A DNA stretch of 40,168 bases from Microbacterium sp. (GCA_029239635.1 JARBUN010000035.1:1-40168); one strand, 5' to 3'. Positions 23,467 through 33,934 are shown, counted from the stretch's first letter. The notes: generated by a model from the sequence alone, not told the origin. Translations and numbers: made by a program.

Positions 23467-24809
23467 TGCGTCATCGAGAGCAGATCGAGCTTGGCGTCGA
23501 GCACCTCTTCGGTGATCTCCCCGCGCTCGACGTAGCCCAAGTCGATCACCGCTTCACGCACGGTGATGCCCTTCGCGACGGCGTGCTTGGCGATCTTCGC
23601 CGCCGCTTCGTAGCCGATGACCTTGTTGAGGGGCGTGACGATCGAGGGCGACATTCCGGCGAACGCCTCGGCACGAGCCACGTTGGCCTCGAGGCCGTCG
23701 ATGGTCTTGTCGGCGAGCACGCGCACGGCGTTCGAGAGCAGGCGGATCGACTCGAGCAGCGCCGTGCCCATGACGGGAATCGCGACGTTCAGCTCGAACG
23801 ACCCCGAGGCGCCGGCCCAGGCGACCGTCGCGTCGTTGCCGATGACGCGTGCGCAGACCATGAGCATGGCCTCGGGAACGACGGGGTTCACCTTGCCGGG
23901 CATGATCGACGAGCCGGGCTGCAGGTCGGGGATGTGGAGCTCGCCGAGACCAGTGTTCGGGCCCGAACCCATCCAGCGGATGTCGTTGTTGATCTTGGTG
24001 AGCGACACCGCGATGGTGCGGAGGGCTCCGGATGCCTCGACCAGGCCGTCGCGGTTGGCCTGAGCCTCGAAGTGGTCCTTCGCCTCGGTGATCGGAAGCT
24101 GCGTCTCCGACGCGAGGAGCTCGATGACCTTCTGCGGGAAGCCCAGCGGGGTGTTGATCCCGGTGCCCACGGCGGTGCCGCCGAGCGGGACCTCGCCGAC
24201 GCGGGGCAGGACGGCCTCGACGCGCTCGATGCCGAGGCGCATCTGACGCGCGTAGCCGCCGAACTCCTGCCCGAGCGTGACGGGGGTGGCATCCATGAGG
24301 TGGGTGCGACCCGACTTGACGATGCCCTTCCAAGCGGCGGCCTTCGCCTCGAGGGCCACGGCGAGGTGGTCGAGCGCGGGGATGAGGTCGGTGATGAGCG
24401 CCTGCGTCACGGCGATGTGGACCGAGGTCGGGAAGACGTCGTTGGACGACTGCGAGGCGTTGACGTGGTCGTTCGGGTGCACCGTCGAGCCGAGGATGCG
24501 CGTGGCGAGGGTCGCGAGCACCTCGTTCATGTTCATGTTCGAGGAGGTGCCGCTGCCGGTCTGGTACGTGTCGACGGGGAACTGCGCGTCGTGCACGCCG
24601 GTCACGACCTCATCGGCCGCCTGGGCGATGGCATCCGCGATCCGACCGTCGAGGGTCCCGAGCTCCTTGTTTGCGAGGGCGGCCGCCTTCTTGATCCGGG
24701 CCAGCGCCGCGATCTGCGTCGACTCGAGACCCGAGCCCGAGATCGGGAAGTTCTCGACCGCGCGCTGCGTCTGCGCCGCGTACAGGGCGTCCTTCGGCAC
24801 GCGCGTCAC
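23457..24809 (-). CDS. fumC: Class II fumarate hydratase
   Basis: A 450-residue enzyme interconverting fumarate and malate in the TCA cycle; iron-independent and tetrameric in the family. The family signature [11 protein letters not shown] is intact, as are [14 protein letters not shown] and [13 protein letters not shown]. The GTG at 24809 follows GGAGG by about 9 nt. With this start the protein lacks the 10-12 residues that usually precede RVPKDALY in this family, so the N-terminus is slightly short, although the structured core is complete. It is the last gene of the run xseA-xseB-DUF4245-carbonic anhydrase-fumC. Confidence 0.95.
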   Translation of the reverse strand: MTRVPKDALYAAQTQRAVENFPISGSGLESTQIAALARIKKAAALANKELGTLDGRIADAIAQAADEVVTGVHDAQFPVDTYQTGSGTSSNMNMNEVLATLATRILGSTVHPNDHVNASQSSNDVFPTSVHIAVTQALITDLIPALDHLAVALEAKAAAWKGIVKSGRTHLMDATPVTLGQEFGGYARQMRLGIERVEAVLPRVGEVPLGGTAVGTGINTPLGFPQKVIELLASETQLPITEAKDHFEAQANRDGLVEASGALRTIAVSLTKINNDIRWMGSGPNTGLGELHIPDLQPGSSIMPGKVNPVVPEAMLMVCARVIGNDATVAWAGASGSFELNVAIPVMGTALLESIRLLSNAVRVLADKTIDGLEANVARAEAFAGMSPSIVTPLNKVIGYEAAAKIAKHAVAKGITVREAVIDLGYVERGEITEEVLDAKLDLLSMTHPG

Positions 24810-24841
24810 GTCGTCGTTCCTCCAGGTCGTTCGTTCGGTTC

Positions 24842-25528
24842 TCAGATGCGGGCGTCCGCGAGGCGGGGATCGTCGACCCGGGGGTCGTCGACGTCGCCCA
24901 CGATGACGACGGGGAACGCTTCCCCCTCGTCGAGTCGGTAGTTGGCCCCCACGACCGCGGTGCGTCCTTCGGCGACAGCCTCGCTGATCAGCTCGGAGGC
25001 GCGCAGCAGTTCGCCGACGGTGTGACGGAGGTGCTCCCGCCCCACCAGCTCGGGGTCGACGTGGTCGGGCACGCGTCCGTCGACGGCGGTCTCGCGCTGG
25101 ACACGGCGCACCGCGGGCACGATGGGCGCGATCTGGCGCCAGATGTAGGCCGGGAGGGTGGGTGCGTCGACGCCGGTGCTCTCGATCGCCGCCCCGACCG
25201 CTCCGCACGCATCGTGGGCGAGGACGACGATGAGGGGCACCTCGAGGACGCCGACGGCGTACTCCAGGCTGCCGATCACGGAGTCAGAGATGACCTGGCC
25301 GGCGTTGCGGACCACGAAGAGGTCGCCCAGTCCCTCGTCGAAGATGATCTCGGCCGCGAGGCGCGAGTCGGAGCACCCGAAGAGGGCGGCCGTCGGGTGC
25401 TGCGAGCCCGCGAGCTCCGCGCGACGCTCCACGTCTTGGCGGGGGTGCGCGGGGGCACCGGTGACGAAACGTCGGTTGCCCTCGACCATCTGCTTCCAGA
25501 CCTGGCCGGGGCTCATGGGTGCGCTCAC
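24842..25528 (-). CDS. Beta-class carbonic anhydrase
   Basis: A 228-residue zinc enzyme converting CO2 and water to bicarbonate. Zinc ligands and the Asp-Arg dyad are visible: Cys52-Ser-Asp54-Ser-Arg56 (CSDSR), His105 and Cys108 (HDAC). The GTG start overlaps the DUF4245 stop (GTGA). Placed directly before fumC, it may supply bicarbonate for anaplerotic carboxylation, which is inference. The C-terminal tail after residue 205 has a short repetitive DDPR-type stretch. Confidence 0.95.
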   Translation of the reverse strand: MSAPMSPGQVWKQMVEGNRRFVTGAPAHPRQDVERRAELAGSQHPTAALFGCSDSRLAAEIIFDEGLGDLFVVRNAGQVISDSVIGSLEYAVGVLEVPLIVVLAHDACGAVGAAIESTGVDAPTLPAYIWRQIAPIVPAVRRVQRETAVDGRVPDHVDPELVGREHLRHTVGELLRASELISEAVAEGRTAVVGANYRLDEGEAFPVVIVGDVDDPRVDDPRLADARI

Positions 25529-26157
25529 GGGATCTCTTTCAGCTGCTTCACCTGCGAGGTCACCGACGCCGCCGCGAGAGCCGCGGTCTCGGGCGCGGCG
25601 TCACCGTAGACGAGCACGTAGTCGGGGCCGGCGGGAGTCGCCAGCGCGTAGTCGATGTTGCCGGTGCCGGACGGGTTGGCGGGGCGGTAGACGTCCCAGG
25701 TGATTCCGTCGATCTCGGTGGTCTCGGTACTCCGCGTGCCGGCCAGGACCTGGCCCACCCACGCCTCGTCGGTGTCGAAGCCCTGCGCCACGCGGAGGAA
25801 GCCCGATTCGCCCGAGCGCACGTAGACCATCGTCCACGCCTCGGTGCCGCCGACGCCCTCGACGGTCGCCTGGTTGACCCGCCAGCCCTCGCCGAGCGAG
25901 GGGGTGAGCACCGGGCGGCCGCGGTCGGCCTCGAGGTCGGCGGCCAGCGCCGGCACGTCGGGTTCGGGTCGGGGGACCGGTGTGCCGCGGGGCACGATGG
26001 CGACGATCACGAAGACCACGGCCACGGTCGCCAGCAGGGCGGCGATCAGGTTGCGGAAGGTCTTGCTCGAGCGGTAGCGGCGCGACGACTCGGCCTTGCG
26101 GGCCGCGGTCTCCTCGGGGGTCTCGGGGCGACCGAGCTCCGCGACGATGCGGGCCAT
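25525..26157 (-). CDS. DUF4245 family membrane protein
   Basis: A 210-residue actinobacterial protein of the DUF4245 family. It has a short basic cytoplasmic segment, one transmembrane helix at about 35-58, and an extracytoplasmic domain of about 150 residues with tryptophans at regular places (GEGWRVNQA, EAWTMVY, GITWDVYRP). No catalytic motif is visible and the function is unknown. Start and stop overlap the neighbours xseB (TGATG) and carbonic anhydrase (GTGA), so it is translationally coupled in the operon. Confidence 0.87.
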   Translation of the reverse strand: MARIVAELGRPETPEETAARKAESSRRYRSSKTFRNLIAALLATVAVVFVIVAIVPRGTPVPRPEPDVPALAADLEADRGRPVLTPSLGEGWRVNQATVEGVGGTEAWTMVYVRSGESGFLRVAQGFDTDEAWVGQVLAGTRSTETTEIDGITWDVYRPANPSGTGNIDYALATPAGPDYVLVYGDAAPETAALAAASVTSQVKQLKEIP

Positions 26158-26387
26158 CAGGCGTCCTCACCCTCGCCGCGCGCGGCGTCGAGACGGCGCT
26201 TCGCTCCCAGCAGCCACTCTTCGCAGCGCGCGTAGAGCTGTTCGCCGCGTTCCCAGAGCGCCAGCGACTCTTCCAGCGTGGGGGCACCCTGCTCGAGCTC
26301 GGACACGACGCGGACGAGTTCGTCGCGAGCCTGTTCGAAAGAGAGGGTCGCGACGTCTGCCGAGGGGCCGGGAGTCGTCGCGGTCAT
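26157..26387 (-). CDS. xseB: Exodeoxyribonuclease VII small subunit
   Basis: A 76-residue subunit that binds the XseA catalytic subunit to form exonuclease VII, a single-strand-specific DNase. The all-helical body [20 protein letters not shown] and [22 protein letters not shown] is typical. The ATG at 26387 is chosen for the GGAG a few nt upstream; an in-frame ATG at 26396 would add three residues. The gap to the xseA stop is 10 bp, and the stop overlaps the DUF4245 start. Confidence 0.93.
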   Translation of the reverse strand: MTATTPGPSADVATLSFEQARDELVRVVSELEQGAPTLEESLALWERGEQLYARCEEWLLGAKRRLDAARGEGEDA

Positions 26388-26397
26388 GATCTCCATC

Positions 26398-27729
26398 TTA
26401 GGCGCGACCCGCCGACACGCCGTCGTCGGGTGCCTCGTCGTCGAGCGGAGCGACCGGGCTCTCGTCGATCTCGCCTTCCGAGCGTGCCGCCAGCGACCCT
26501 CGCGCGACGGTGATCGTGAGCGCGGCTCCGGCCGGGGCCCGGCTCGCGTCGCGGACGATCGCCCCGCCCTCGACCTGGGCGATCGCGTATCCGCGCGCGA
26601 GCGTGGCGAGGGGCGAGAGGGCACGGAGCGAGGCGCTCAGCTCCCGCGTCCGGCGCCGTTCGCCCTCGAGTCGGCGGTCGACGATGTCGCGGCCGCGGTT
26701 CGACAGCATCCACAGCTCCTGCGCCCGCGAGGTGAGCATCGCGTGCGGGGTGCGCAACGACGGGCGCGAGCGGATCTGCTCGAGCTGGGCGATGTCGTGC
26801 AGCACCCGCTGCGTGAGGCGTCCGGTGAGTCGCGCGCGCAGCTGGGAGACGAGCGCGCGCTGCTCGGCGACGTCGGGCACGACGCGTTTGGCGGCGTCGG
26901 TCGGCGTCGACGCGCGGAGGTCGGCGACGTCGTCGAGCAGGGGACGGTCGTTCTCGTGACCGATGGCGCTGACGACAGGAGTGGATGCCGCCGCCACGGC
27001 GCGCACGAGACGCTCGTCGCTGAAGCCGAGCAGCGTCTGCGGATCACCGCCACCGCGCGCGATGATGATGACGTCGACCTCGGGGTCGGCATCCAGTGCC
27101 TTCAACGCCGCGAGCGTCTCGGGGACGCACCGGTCGCCCTGGACGGCGGCGTACTTCGTGCGGAAGTTCACGCGGGGCCAGCGCAGCTCGGCGTTGCGGT
27201 GCACATCCTTCTCGGCATCCGAGTTCTCGCCCGTGATGAGCCCGATGCAGTGGGGAAGGAAGGGCAGCTTCTTCTTGCGGACCGGGTCGAACAGTCCCTC
27301 GGACCGCAGCTGCACACGCAATCGCTCGAGTCTCTCGAGCTGCTCGCCGAGGCCGACATGGCGCATGGCCGAGATCGCGAAGGAGAAGTCTCCCGTCCGG
27401 GGGAAGTAGTCCGCCTTGACGCAGGCCACCACGTGATCGCCGACCTGGAAGTCCTGGGGAAGGCGGGCGAGGGTGCTCGACCAGATCCGGAAGGCCACCG
27501 TCGACTCGGTGTTCAGGTCTTTCAGACGCCCGAAGACGTTGCCCCCTCGACGGTTGAACGAGGTGATCTCGCCCTCGACCCACACCGACCCCCAGCGTTC
27601 GATGAACCCGCGGATCGTGTCGTTCAGGCGCGACACCGAGGTCGGGGTGTCGGTCCGCGAGTCGCGGGGGTGCACCGAGTCGGCCGGAGGGGCCTCGCCG
27701 GGCACCGTCTCGGGGTGGAACGAGGTCAT
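26398..27729 (-). CDS. xseA: Exodeoxyribonuclease VII large subunit
   Basis: A 443-residue catalytic subunit of exonuclease VII, acting in repair and degradation of single-stranded DNA. The N-terminal OB fold (about 30-130) includes [24 protein letters not shown] residues. The catalytic core carries [22 protein letters not shown] and [15 protein letters not shown], followed by the long coiled coil (about 290-390). The ATG at 27729 has a CAGACT -10 ending 7 nt upstream. Divergent from ispH with 56 bp between, the usual arrangement in this group. Confidence 0.95.
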   Translation of the reverse strand: MTSFHPETVPGEAPPADSVHPRDSRTDTPTSVSRLNDTIRGFIERWGSVWVEGEITSFNRRGGNVFGRLKDLNTESTVAFRIWSSTLARLPQDFQVGDHVVACVKADYFPRTGDFSFAISAMRHVGLGEQLERLERLRVQLRSEGLFDPVRKKKLPFLPHCIGLITGENSDAEKDVHRNAELRWPRVNFRTKYAAVQGDRCVPETLAALKALDADPEVDVIIIARGGGDPQTLLGFSDERLVRAVAAASTPVVSAIGHENDRPLLDDVADLRASTPTDAAKRVVPDVAEQRALVSQLRARLTGRLTQRVLHDIAQLEQIRSRPSLRTPHAMLTSRAQELWMLSNRGRDIVDRRLEGERRRTRELSASLRALSPLATLARGYAIAQVEGGAIVRDASRAPAGAALTITVARGSLAARSEGEIDESPVAPLDDEAPDDGVSAGRA

Positions 27730-27736
27730 GGGCTCC

Positions 27737-27742
27737 AGTCTG
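27737..27742 (-). promoter_or_regulatory. -10 element of the xseA operon
   Basis: CAGACT on the minus strand ends 7 nt before the ATG at 27729. Confidence 0.35.
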
Positions 27743-27773
27743 AGGGTTCGGCCGTCGTCCAGGGGCGCCCCGG

Positions 27774-27779
27774 TAGAAT
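27774..27779 (+). promoter_or_regulatory. -10 element, leaderless start of ispH
   Basis: TAGAAT ends exactly 6 nt before the GTG at 27786. Confidence 0.55.
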
Positions 27780-27785
27780 CGTGGG

Positions 27786-28847
27786 GTGAGCACACCTGTC
27801 GTCCAACTGCCCGTTCCCCGGATCCCGGGTCGACGTGGGCGGCTCCAGGATATCCCGGTCAAGGGCCAGAAGAAGGTGCTGCTGGCCGCACCTCGCGGCT
27901 ACTGCGCCGGCGTCGACCGTGCCGTCGTCGCCGTCGAGAAGGCCCTGGACCGCTACGGCGCCCCCGTCTACGTGCGCAAGCAGATCGTGCACAACATCCA
28001 CGTGGTGACCGAGCTCGAGAAGAAGGGCGCGATCTTCGTCGAAGAGGTCGACGAGGTCCCCGAGGGCTCGCACGTCGTGTTCAGCGCGCACGGAGTGTCG
28101 CCCGCCGTGGTCTCGGCCGCGTCCGACCGCGGCCTGCAGGCCATCGACGCCACCTGTCCTCTGGTGACGAAGGTGCATCGCGAAGCCGTCCGGTTCGCGC
28201 GCGACGACTACGAGATCCTGCTGATCGGCCACGACGGGCACGAAGAGGTCGAGGGAACGGCCGGCGAAGCTCCCGAGCACGTCACCGTGGTCAACTCGCC
28301 CGAGCACGCCGACGTCGTCGAGGTGCGCGACCCCTCGAAGGTCGTATGGCTGTCGCAGACCACCTTGTCGGTCGACGAGACGATGGAGACGGTCCGCCGC
28401 CTTCGCCTGCGCTTCCCGCACCTGCAGGACCCGCCGTCGGACGACATCTGCTACGCCACGCAGAACCGTCAGGTCGCGATCAAGAAGGTCGCCGTCGGTG
28501 CGGACCTGGTGATCGTCGTCGGCTCCGCGAATTCGTCGAACAGCGTGCGCCTCGTCGAGGTGGCTCTCGAGCACGGTGCGAAGGCCGCGTACCGCGTCGA
28601 CTTCGTCGACGAGGTCCGGCAGGAGTGGCTGGACGGCGTCGAGACGGTCGGCGTGACCAGTGGCGCGTCGGTGCCCGAGGTGCTCGTCACCGAGGTGCTC
28701 GACGAGCTCGCCGGAGCCGGTTACCGCGATGTCGAAGAGGTGCGCACCGCCGAGGAAGATCTGATCTTCTCCCTCCCGAAGGAACTGCGACAGGATGCCG
28801 CCGGTCAGCGCGATCAGCGCGCCCTCGGCGGCCGGGGTCGTTCGTGA
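27786..28847 (+). CDS. ispH: 4-Hydroxy-3-methylbut-2-enyl diphosphate reductase
   Basis: A 353-residue iron-sulfur enzyme for the last step of the MEP pathway, producing isopentenyl and dimethylallyl diphosphate. The three cluster cysteines are Cys40 ([11 protein letters not shown]), Cys124 ([11 protein letters not shown]) and Cys222 ([11 protein letters not shown]). The conserved HGVSP and [14 protein letters not shown] stretches are present. The first about 25 residues are an extra basic tail common in actinobacteria. The GTG at 27786 is supported by TAGAAT 6 nt upstream. It overlaps the DUF6264 gene by 4 bp (GTGA). Confidence 0.97.
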   Translation: MSTPVVQLPVPRIPGRRGRLQDIPVKGQKKVLLAAPRGYCAGVDRAVVAVEKALDRYGAPVYVRKQIVHNIHVVTELEKKGAIFVEEVDEVPEGSHVVFSAHGVSPAVVSAASDRGLQAIDATCPLVTKVHREAVRFARDDYEILLIGHDGHEEVEGTAGEAPEHVTVVNSPEHADVVEVRDPSKVVWLSQTTLSVDETMETVRRLRLRFPHLQDPPSDDICYATQNRQVAIKKVAVGADLVIVVGSANSSNSVRLVEVALEHGAKAAYRVDFVDEVRQEWLDGVETVGVTSGASVPEVLVTEVLDELAGAGYRDVEEVRTAEEDLIFSLPKELRQDAAGQRDQRALGGRGRS

Positions 28848-29386
28848 GCGACCTCGATCCCCGCCCCCGTCCGCAGTTCGGCGAGTACGCGACGCCCGAG
28901 GAACAGCAGGCGCGCATCCAGCGTCCTGAGGTGACGGAGGCGCTCGACGCGGGCGTGGCCCCGCAAGAGGCGGCTCCGGCTCCGAAGGCGGCCGCGCCGG
29001 CGGCGGCCCGCGGTCCGCTCGTCGACCGCATCATCACCCTGATGCTGCTGATCTACGGACTCGTGTCGGTCGTGACGACGATCGCTCAGCTCCTCGACTT
29101 CCCGCACTACGCCGAGCAGGCCGCTCAGATCCTCAACGTCGACGCGACCTATTCCAACCTCACGGCGGGCTTCGTGTGGGGTGCGATCGCCGCGGTCGTC
29201 TACGGCGTGGTCTACCTTCTCACCGCCCTGGTGACGGTGCGACGTCTCCGGCGGGGTCGCATCGCCTTCTGGGTGCCTCTCGTCGGGTTCGCGGTGGCCG
29301 CGATCGTGGGCGGCACGTGCATCACGATCGCGATCGTGAACGACCCGGCGTACCTCTCGGCCCTCATGGGCGGCATCGCGAAGTGA
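28844..29386 (+). CDS. DUF6264 family membrane protein
   Basis: A 180-residue protein of the DUF6264 type, seen mainly in Microbacteriaceae after ispH. It has a Pro/Ala-rich cytoplasmic N-terminus (1-57, starting [20 protein letters not shown]) and three transmembrane helices at about 60-82, 108-132 and 142-164. Function unknown. Translationally coupled to ispH. Its stop codon overlaps the -35 element of the putative ECF promoter for the next gene. Confidence 0.83.
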   Translation: MSDLDPRPRPQFGEYATPEEQQARIQRPEVTEALDAGVAPQEAAPAPKAAAPAAARGPLVDRIITLMLLIYGLVSVVTTIAQLLDFPHYAEQAAQILNVDATYSNLTAGFVWGAIAAVVYGVVYLLTALVTVRRLRRGRIAFWVPLVGFAVAAIVGGTCITIAIVNDPAYLSALMGGIAK

Positions 29387-29411
29387 ACCATCGGGGCCGG
29401 CTTCCCGTGTC
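29384..29411 (+). promoter_or_regulatory. Putative ECF-type promoter of the sigma/anti-sigma operon
   Basis: TGAACC (29384-29389), 16 bp, CGTGTC (29406-29411), close to the GGAACC-N16-CGTC pattern of many ECF sigma promoters. It sits directly upstream of an ECF sigma gene, so autoregulation is likely. Confidence 0.5.
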
Positions 29412-29440
29412 CTCCTGAGAACCTGAAGGAGGAGCCGGCC
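29395..29440 (+). promoter_or_regulatory. Inverted repeat covering the ribosome binding site of the sigma gene
   Basis: GGCCGGC (29395-29401) pairs with GCCGGCC (29434-29440), and TCCTCCT (29410-29416) pairs with AGGAGGA (29427-29433). The second arm is the Shine-Dalgarno of the sigma gene. The 5' arms are present only in transcripts entering from upstream. Confidence 0.55.
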
Positions 29441-29947
29441 GTGGTGCGAGACGATCACGCGCGTCTGACCGCGCTGTACGACGCCCACGCCGCGCCGGTA
29501 TGGCGGTACGTGGTCAGCCTGACGGGCGATCACGCCGGGGCCGACGACGTCGTGCAGGAGACGCTGCTGCGCGCCTGGCGTTCGCCCCGCATCATGAGCG
29601 ACGATCCGGGGTCTCTGCGTTCATGGATGTTCACGGTCGCGCGCAACCTGGTCATCGACGAGGCGCGCAGCGCCCGTCGGCGCCACGAGCTGCCGGTCGA
29701 CGAGGTGCCGGACTCCGGACGGGACGACGACACGGATGCCATGTTCGACGCGCTGCTCGTCGAGGAGGCGCTCTCGACGCTGACGCCGGACCACCGCGCG
29801 GTCATCGTGAGCGCGTACTACGGGGGGCGGAGCGTCGCGCAGACCGCCGAGGAGCTGGGGATCCCGGCGGGGACCGTGAAGTCACGGTTGCATTACGCGG
29901 TGCGAGCATTGCGGCTCGCCCTGCAGGAGAGGGGGGTGACGCGATGA
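29441..29947 (+). CDS. ECF RNA polymerase sigma factor
   Basis: A 168-residue group IV sigma factor. Region 2 (about 10-80) includes ADDVVQETLLRAWRSP for -10 recognition, and region 4 (about 108-160) is the helix-turn-helix GRSVAQTAEELGIPAGTVKSRLHYAVRALR. Region 3 is absent, as is normal for ECF factors. The GTG at 29441 follows AAGGAGG by 8 nt; a GTG immediately after is an alternative. The stop overlaps the anti-sigma ATG (ATGA). It is probably released by a surface stress, like other sigma factors paired with zinc-type membrane anti-sigma factors (SigK/SigL-like groups). Confidence 0.95.
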   Translation: MVRDDHARLTALYDAHAAPVWRYVVSLTGDHAGADDVVQETLLRAWRSPRIMSDDPGSLRSWMFTVARNLVIDEARSARRRHELPVDEVPDSGRDDDTDAMFDALLVEEALSTLTPDHRAVIVSAYYGGRSVAQTAEELGIPAGTVKSRLHYAVRALRLALQERGVTR

Positions 29948-30642
29948 GCGCCGAACACGAGAGACTGTCGAGCTGGGACGGCGCCTACGTTCTGGGGGCG
30001 CTGTCGGGAGCCGATCGCGCCGAGTTCGAGGATCACCTCGCCGTCTGCGCCTCGTGCCGGAAGGCGGTGGCCGAGCTCGCCCCCACCGCGGGGCTCCTGT
30101 CGCGGTTGTCGGCGGAGCGCGCCCGGGCGATCGCGGCTGCGAACGGTCCCGCGCCGGTCGTCACGCCCGATCCTTCGTTGCGGACCCGCGTCGTGCAGAC
30201 CGCACGGCGACGCCGCGCCCGGCGGGTCACGGCGTGGACGCTGGCGGCATCCCTCGCCGTCGTCGCGATCGGCGTGCCGACCGTCATCACCGTGACGAAC
30301 GCCTCGTCGTCCGGCGTCACGTATGCCCTCGACGAGGTGAACGGCGCTCCGCTCGAGGCGTCGGTCAAGCTGACCCCGGTCGCCTGGGGAACGCGCATCG
30401 ACCTGGTGTGCCAGTACACCGGGGAAGTGCTCGACGCCCCTCCGGGCGGATGGCCCTACGCGCTGGCGGTGACCGACGACTCCGGTGCCACCTCGGTGCT
30501 GTCGACGTGGCGCGCTGGCCCCGGGGCGACGACCGAGCTGAGCGCGGGGACCGACCTCGAGGCATCCAGTATCGGTTCGATCGAGATCCGCTCGGTCGAC
30601 GGCGATCGGGTCGTCATGCGGCGGGACTTCGCGACCCCGTAG
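29944..30642 (+). CDS. Zinc-type (ZAS) membrane anti-sigma factor
   Basis: A 232-residue single-pass membrane protein. The cytoplasmic anti-sigma domain has the H-x3-C-x2-C zinc motif (His31, Cys35, Cys38). One transmembrane helix is at about 97-117 after a run of arginines. The extracytoplasmic part (about 118-232) is beta-rich and resembles the anti-sigma-K C-terminal (RskA) domain. It is expected to hold the upstream sigma factor inactive until proteolysis or ligand sensing. Its stop codon TAG forms part of the -10 element of the next gene. Confidence 0.93.
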   Translation: MSAEHERLSSWDGAYVLGALSGADRAEFEDHLAVCASCRKAVAELAPTAGLLSRLSAERARAIAAANGPAPVVTPDPSLRTRVVQTARRRRARRVTAWTLAASLAVVAIGVPTVITVTNASSSGVTYALDEVNGAPLEASVKLTPVAWGTRIDLVCQYTGEVLDAPPGGWPYALAVTDDSGATSVLSTWRAGPGATTELSAGTDLEASSIGSIEIRSVDGDRVVMRRDFATP

Positions 30643-30645
30643 CAT
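30640..30645 (+). promoter_or_regulatory. -10 element, leaderless start of MOSC gene
   Basis: TAGCAT, overlapping the anti-sigma stop codon, ends exactly 6 nt before the ATG at 30652. Confidence 0.5.
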
Positions 30646-30651
30646 CGACGG

Positions 30652-31197
30652 ATGCCACGCCTCGTCGCCGTCTGCGCCGTCCACCAGCTTCGCCCCGACG
30701 CCGGATCGCTCGGCGTCACCGCGATCGACAAGCGTGCGCTCGAGGGGCCCGCGCGCATCGGTCCGTACGGCGTGCGGTCGGACGTGCAGGCGAGCCGCAA
30801 GCACCACGGCGGGCTCGACAAAGCGGTGTACGCCTACTCGGTCGAGGATGCGGAGTACTGGCAGGCCGAGTTGGACCGAGACCTGCACCCGGGGTGGTTC
30901 GGCGAGAACCTGCGGGTCGACGGGCTCGATGTGAACGCCGCGCGCATCGGCGAGGTCTGGAGGATCGGCGACACCGTCGAACTCGAGGTGACCATGCCGC
31001 GAACCCCGTGCGCGACCTTCGCGCGCTGGGTGGGTGGTCGCGACGCGCGCGGGTGGGTGAAGAGGTTCTCGGACGCGGGTCGCCTCGGCGCGTACCTCCG
31101 GGTACGCCGTTCCGGTGACGTGCAGGCGGGGGATGCCATCGAGGTCGTGCGCCCGCTCGAGGGAGCCCCCACGGTGCTCGAGGTCTACCGCCGCTGA
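30652..31197 (+). CDS. MOSC domain protein (YiiM-like)
   Basis: A 181-residue stand-alone MOSC-domain protein. The family includes YiiM/YuaD and the C-terminal domain of molybdenum cofactor sulfurases. The expected active-site cysteine is present in the TPCATFARW segment (residues 118-126), and HHGGLDKAVYAY and GWFGENLRVDG are typical. A role in molybdenum-dependent N-reduction or detoxification is likely from the family but no molybdoenzyme is nearby. It starts from its own leaderless promoter rather than the sigma operon. Confidence 0.9.
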   Translation: MPRLVAVCAVHQLRPDAGSLGVTAIDKRALEGPARIGPYGVRSDVQASRKHHGGLDKAVYAYSVEDAEYWQAELDRDLHPGWFGENLRVDGLDVNAARIGEVWRIGDTVELEVTMPRTPCATFARWVGGRDARGWVKRFSDAGRLGAYLRVRRSGDVQAGDAIEVVRPLEGAPTVLEVYRR

Positions 31198-31273
31198 GCG
31201 GCGAGCCCGTCCGGGTGCCGCGTCACGCGCCGTCGGGTGCGTCGCCGGTGGGCGTGGCATCCGGACCGGAACG

Positions 31274-31305
31274 ACGAACGCCCCGGCCGGAACCGGGGCG
31301 TTCGT
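31274..31305. terminator. Bidirectional terminator between MOSC gene and fba
   Basis: A perfect 13-bp stem (31274-31286 / 31293-31305) with a 6-nt loop in the gap between the convergent genes. Confidence 0.8.
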
Positions 31306-31319
31306 GTGCGAGGGCTGTG

Positions 31320-32348
<1,029 letters not shown>

Positions 32349-32380
32349 TGTGCTCCTTGTGTCGTTGCGGGGACATCGCC

Positions 32381-32386
32381 AGCCTA
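32381..32386 (-). promoter_or_regulatory. Probable -10 element of fba
   Basis: TAGGCT on the minus strand, about 32 nt before the ATG at 32348, leaving a leader that contains the ribosome binding site. Confidence 0.4.
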
Positions 32387-32512
32387 GCGAAGCCGCCGGA
32401 TCGTGCAGGGGTACAGGACGGAGGAAGCGGGGGAGTATGCGCCAGCGTTAAGAACGTCGATTCCTTCGCGCCCACGACGGAGAATTTGGGCGATTGTCAC
32501 AACCTCGGTGGC

Positions 32513-32518
32513 TACAGT
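32513..32518 (+). promoter_or_regulatory. -10 element of glpX
   Basis: TACAGT ends 7 nt before the ATG at 32526; no Shine-Dalgarno, so leaderless. Confidence 0.45.
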
Positions 32519-32525
32519 GGGCCTC

Positions 32526-33515
32526 ATGGTGAGCCTGACATCCGACATGAACCCGTTGCACCCCGATCGGAACCTGGCTCTCGAGCTGGTACGGGCGACG
32601 GAGGCCGCGTCCATCCGCGCCGTGCCCTTCATCGGCCGCGGTGACAAGGAGGCCGCCGACGGCGCAGCCGTCGACGCCATGCGCGCGTTCTTCAGCACCG
32701 TCAACTTCGACGGAACCATCGTGATCGGCGAGGGCGAGAAGGACAACGCCCCGATGCTCTACAACGGCGAGCGGGTCGGAAGCGGTCGCGGCCCGCAGTG
32801 CGACGTCGCCGTCGACCCCATCGACGGGACCTCGCTCACGGCCGCGGGGCGCCAGAACGCCCTGTCGGTCATCGCCGTGTCGGACCAGGGGACGATGCTG
32901 GACGCGTCGAGCGTCTTCTACATGGACAAGCTCGTCACCGGCCCTGCGGGTGTCGGTGTCGTCGACATCCGCCTCCCCATCGGGGAGAACATCCGGCTCC
33001 TCGCGAAGGCGCTCGGCAAGCCCGTCGATGAGATCGTCGTCTCGGTGCTGAACCGGCCGCGCCACGAGCAGCTGATCGCCGACATCCGCGCGGCCGGCGC
33101 GGGTACCCGTCTCATGAGCGACGGCGATGTCGCCGGCGGTATCAACGCCGCCCGCCACAACGCCCGGACCGACATGTGCGTCGGCATCGGCGGCAGCCCC
33201 GAAGGCATCGTGACCGCGTGCGCGATCAAGGCCCTCGGCGGTCACATCCAGGGGGTCCTCGCTCCGCGCAACGATGACGAGAAGGAGAAGGGCCGTGAGG
33301 CCGGTCTTCTGGTCGACGGCGAGGTGTACGAGGCCGATGACCTGGTGAAGGGCAAGAACACGATCTTCGTCGCCACCGGCGTGACCGACGGCCAGCTCGT
33401 GCAGGGTGTTCGCCGGGAGGGCGACTTCCTCTACACCGAGAGCGTCGTGCTGCGCGGGGCGTCGGGAACGCTCCGTCGTATCTCGTCCGAGCACCTGACG
33501 TCGAAGTGGCTCTGA
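32526..33515 (+). CDS. glpX: Class II fructose-1,6-bisphosphatase (GlpX type)
   Basis: A 329-residue enzyme producing fructose 6-phosphate in gluconeogenesis; the GlpX type is the usual one in actinobacteria. Metal- and substrate-site segments are intact: GRGDKEAADGAAVDAMR, IGEGEKDNAPML, the signature DPIDGTSLTAAG, and VGIGGSPEGIVTA. The ATG at 32526 (MVSLTSDMNPLHPDRN) is chosen because a TACAGT -10 ends 7 nt upstream. An in-frame start further upstream would read through the promoter. Divergent from fba. Confidence 0.96.
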   Translation: MVSLTSDMNPLHPDRNLALELVRATEAASIRAVPFIGRGDKEAADGAAVDAMRAFFSTVNFDGTIVIGEGEKDNAPMLYNGERVGSGRGPQCDVAVDPIDGTSLTAAGRQNALSVIAVSDQGTMLDASSVFYMDKLVTGPAGVGVVDIRLPIGENIRLLAKALGKPVDEIVVSVLNRPRHEQLIADIRAAGAGTRLMSDGDVAGGINAARHNARTDMCVGIGGSPEGIVTACAIKALGGHIQGVLAPRNDDEKEKGREAGLLVDGEVYEADDLVKGKNTIFVATGVTDGQLVQGVRREGDFLYTESVVLRGASGTLRRISSEHLTSKWL

Positions 33516-33696
33516 CGCGGTAGCCGCGGCTGCCCGACCGTGCGGCGCGAGGCGCGCCGCGGGGCGGGCGACGTACACCTACAGCCGGGCGTGTCGTGAC
33601 GCAAGCGTGACCGGTCTCGCGGGAGTGGTCTGGCAGAATCGTGTGCAGTGTCAACGGCGACGCTGTGTTCTTCCGAGACCCGAAGGGGGATCGTCC

Positions 33697-33906
33697 ATGG
33701 CAGCTCCGACGAACCAAGCCGCACCCCAGACCGGGGCGCACGCGGTCATCGCCGACGCCGTCGACCCTGCGCGCCGGCCGGATGTCCTGCTGCGTGTGCG
33801 ACGCGATGACGGTCACGAGATCAGCGCGTGGTGGATGGTCGGCGCTTTCGTCGGTGTCTCCGCCGCCGTGATCAGTCTGTTGAGCTGGGTGCCGGGCGGG
33901 TCCTGA
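33697..33906 (+). CDS. Small single-pass membrane protein
   Basis: A 69-residue protein of unknown function. A hydrophilic N-terminus (1-44, with RVRRDDGHEIS) is followed by one transmembrane helix at about 46-64 (WWMVGAFVGVSAAVISLLSW). AAGGGGGA lies about 8 nt before the ATG, and a CAGAAT -10-like element is at 33634-33639. Codon use fits a real gene. The 180 bp between glpX and this gene hold an 8-bp GC hairpin (33542-33549 / 33553-33560) that may terminate glpX. Confidence 0.65.
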   Translation: MAAPTNQAAPQTGAHAVIADAVDPARRPDVLLRVRRDDGHEISAWWMVGAFVGVSAAVISLLSWVPGGS

Positions 33907-33934
33907 GCCCGCTCGACCCGTACCTGGTCTCCTC

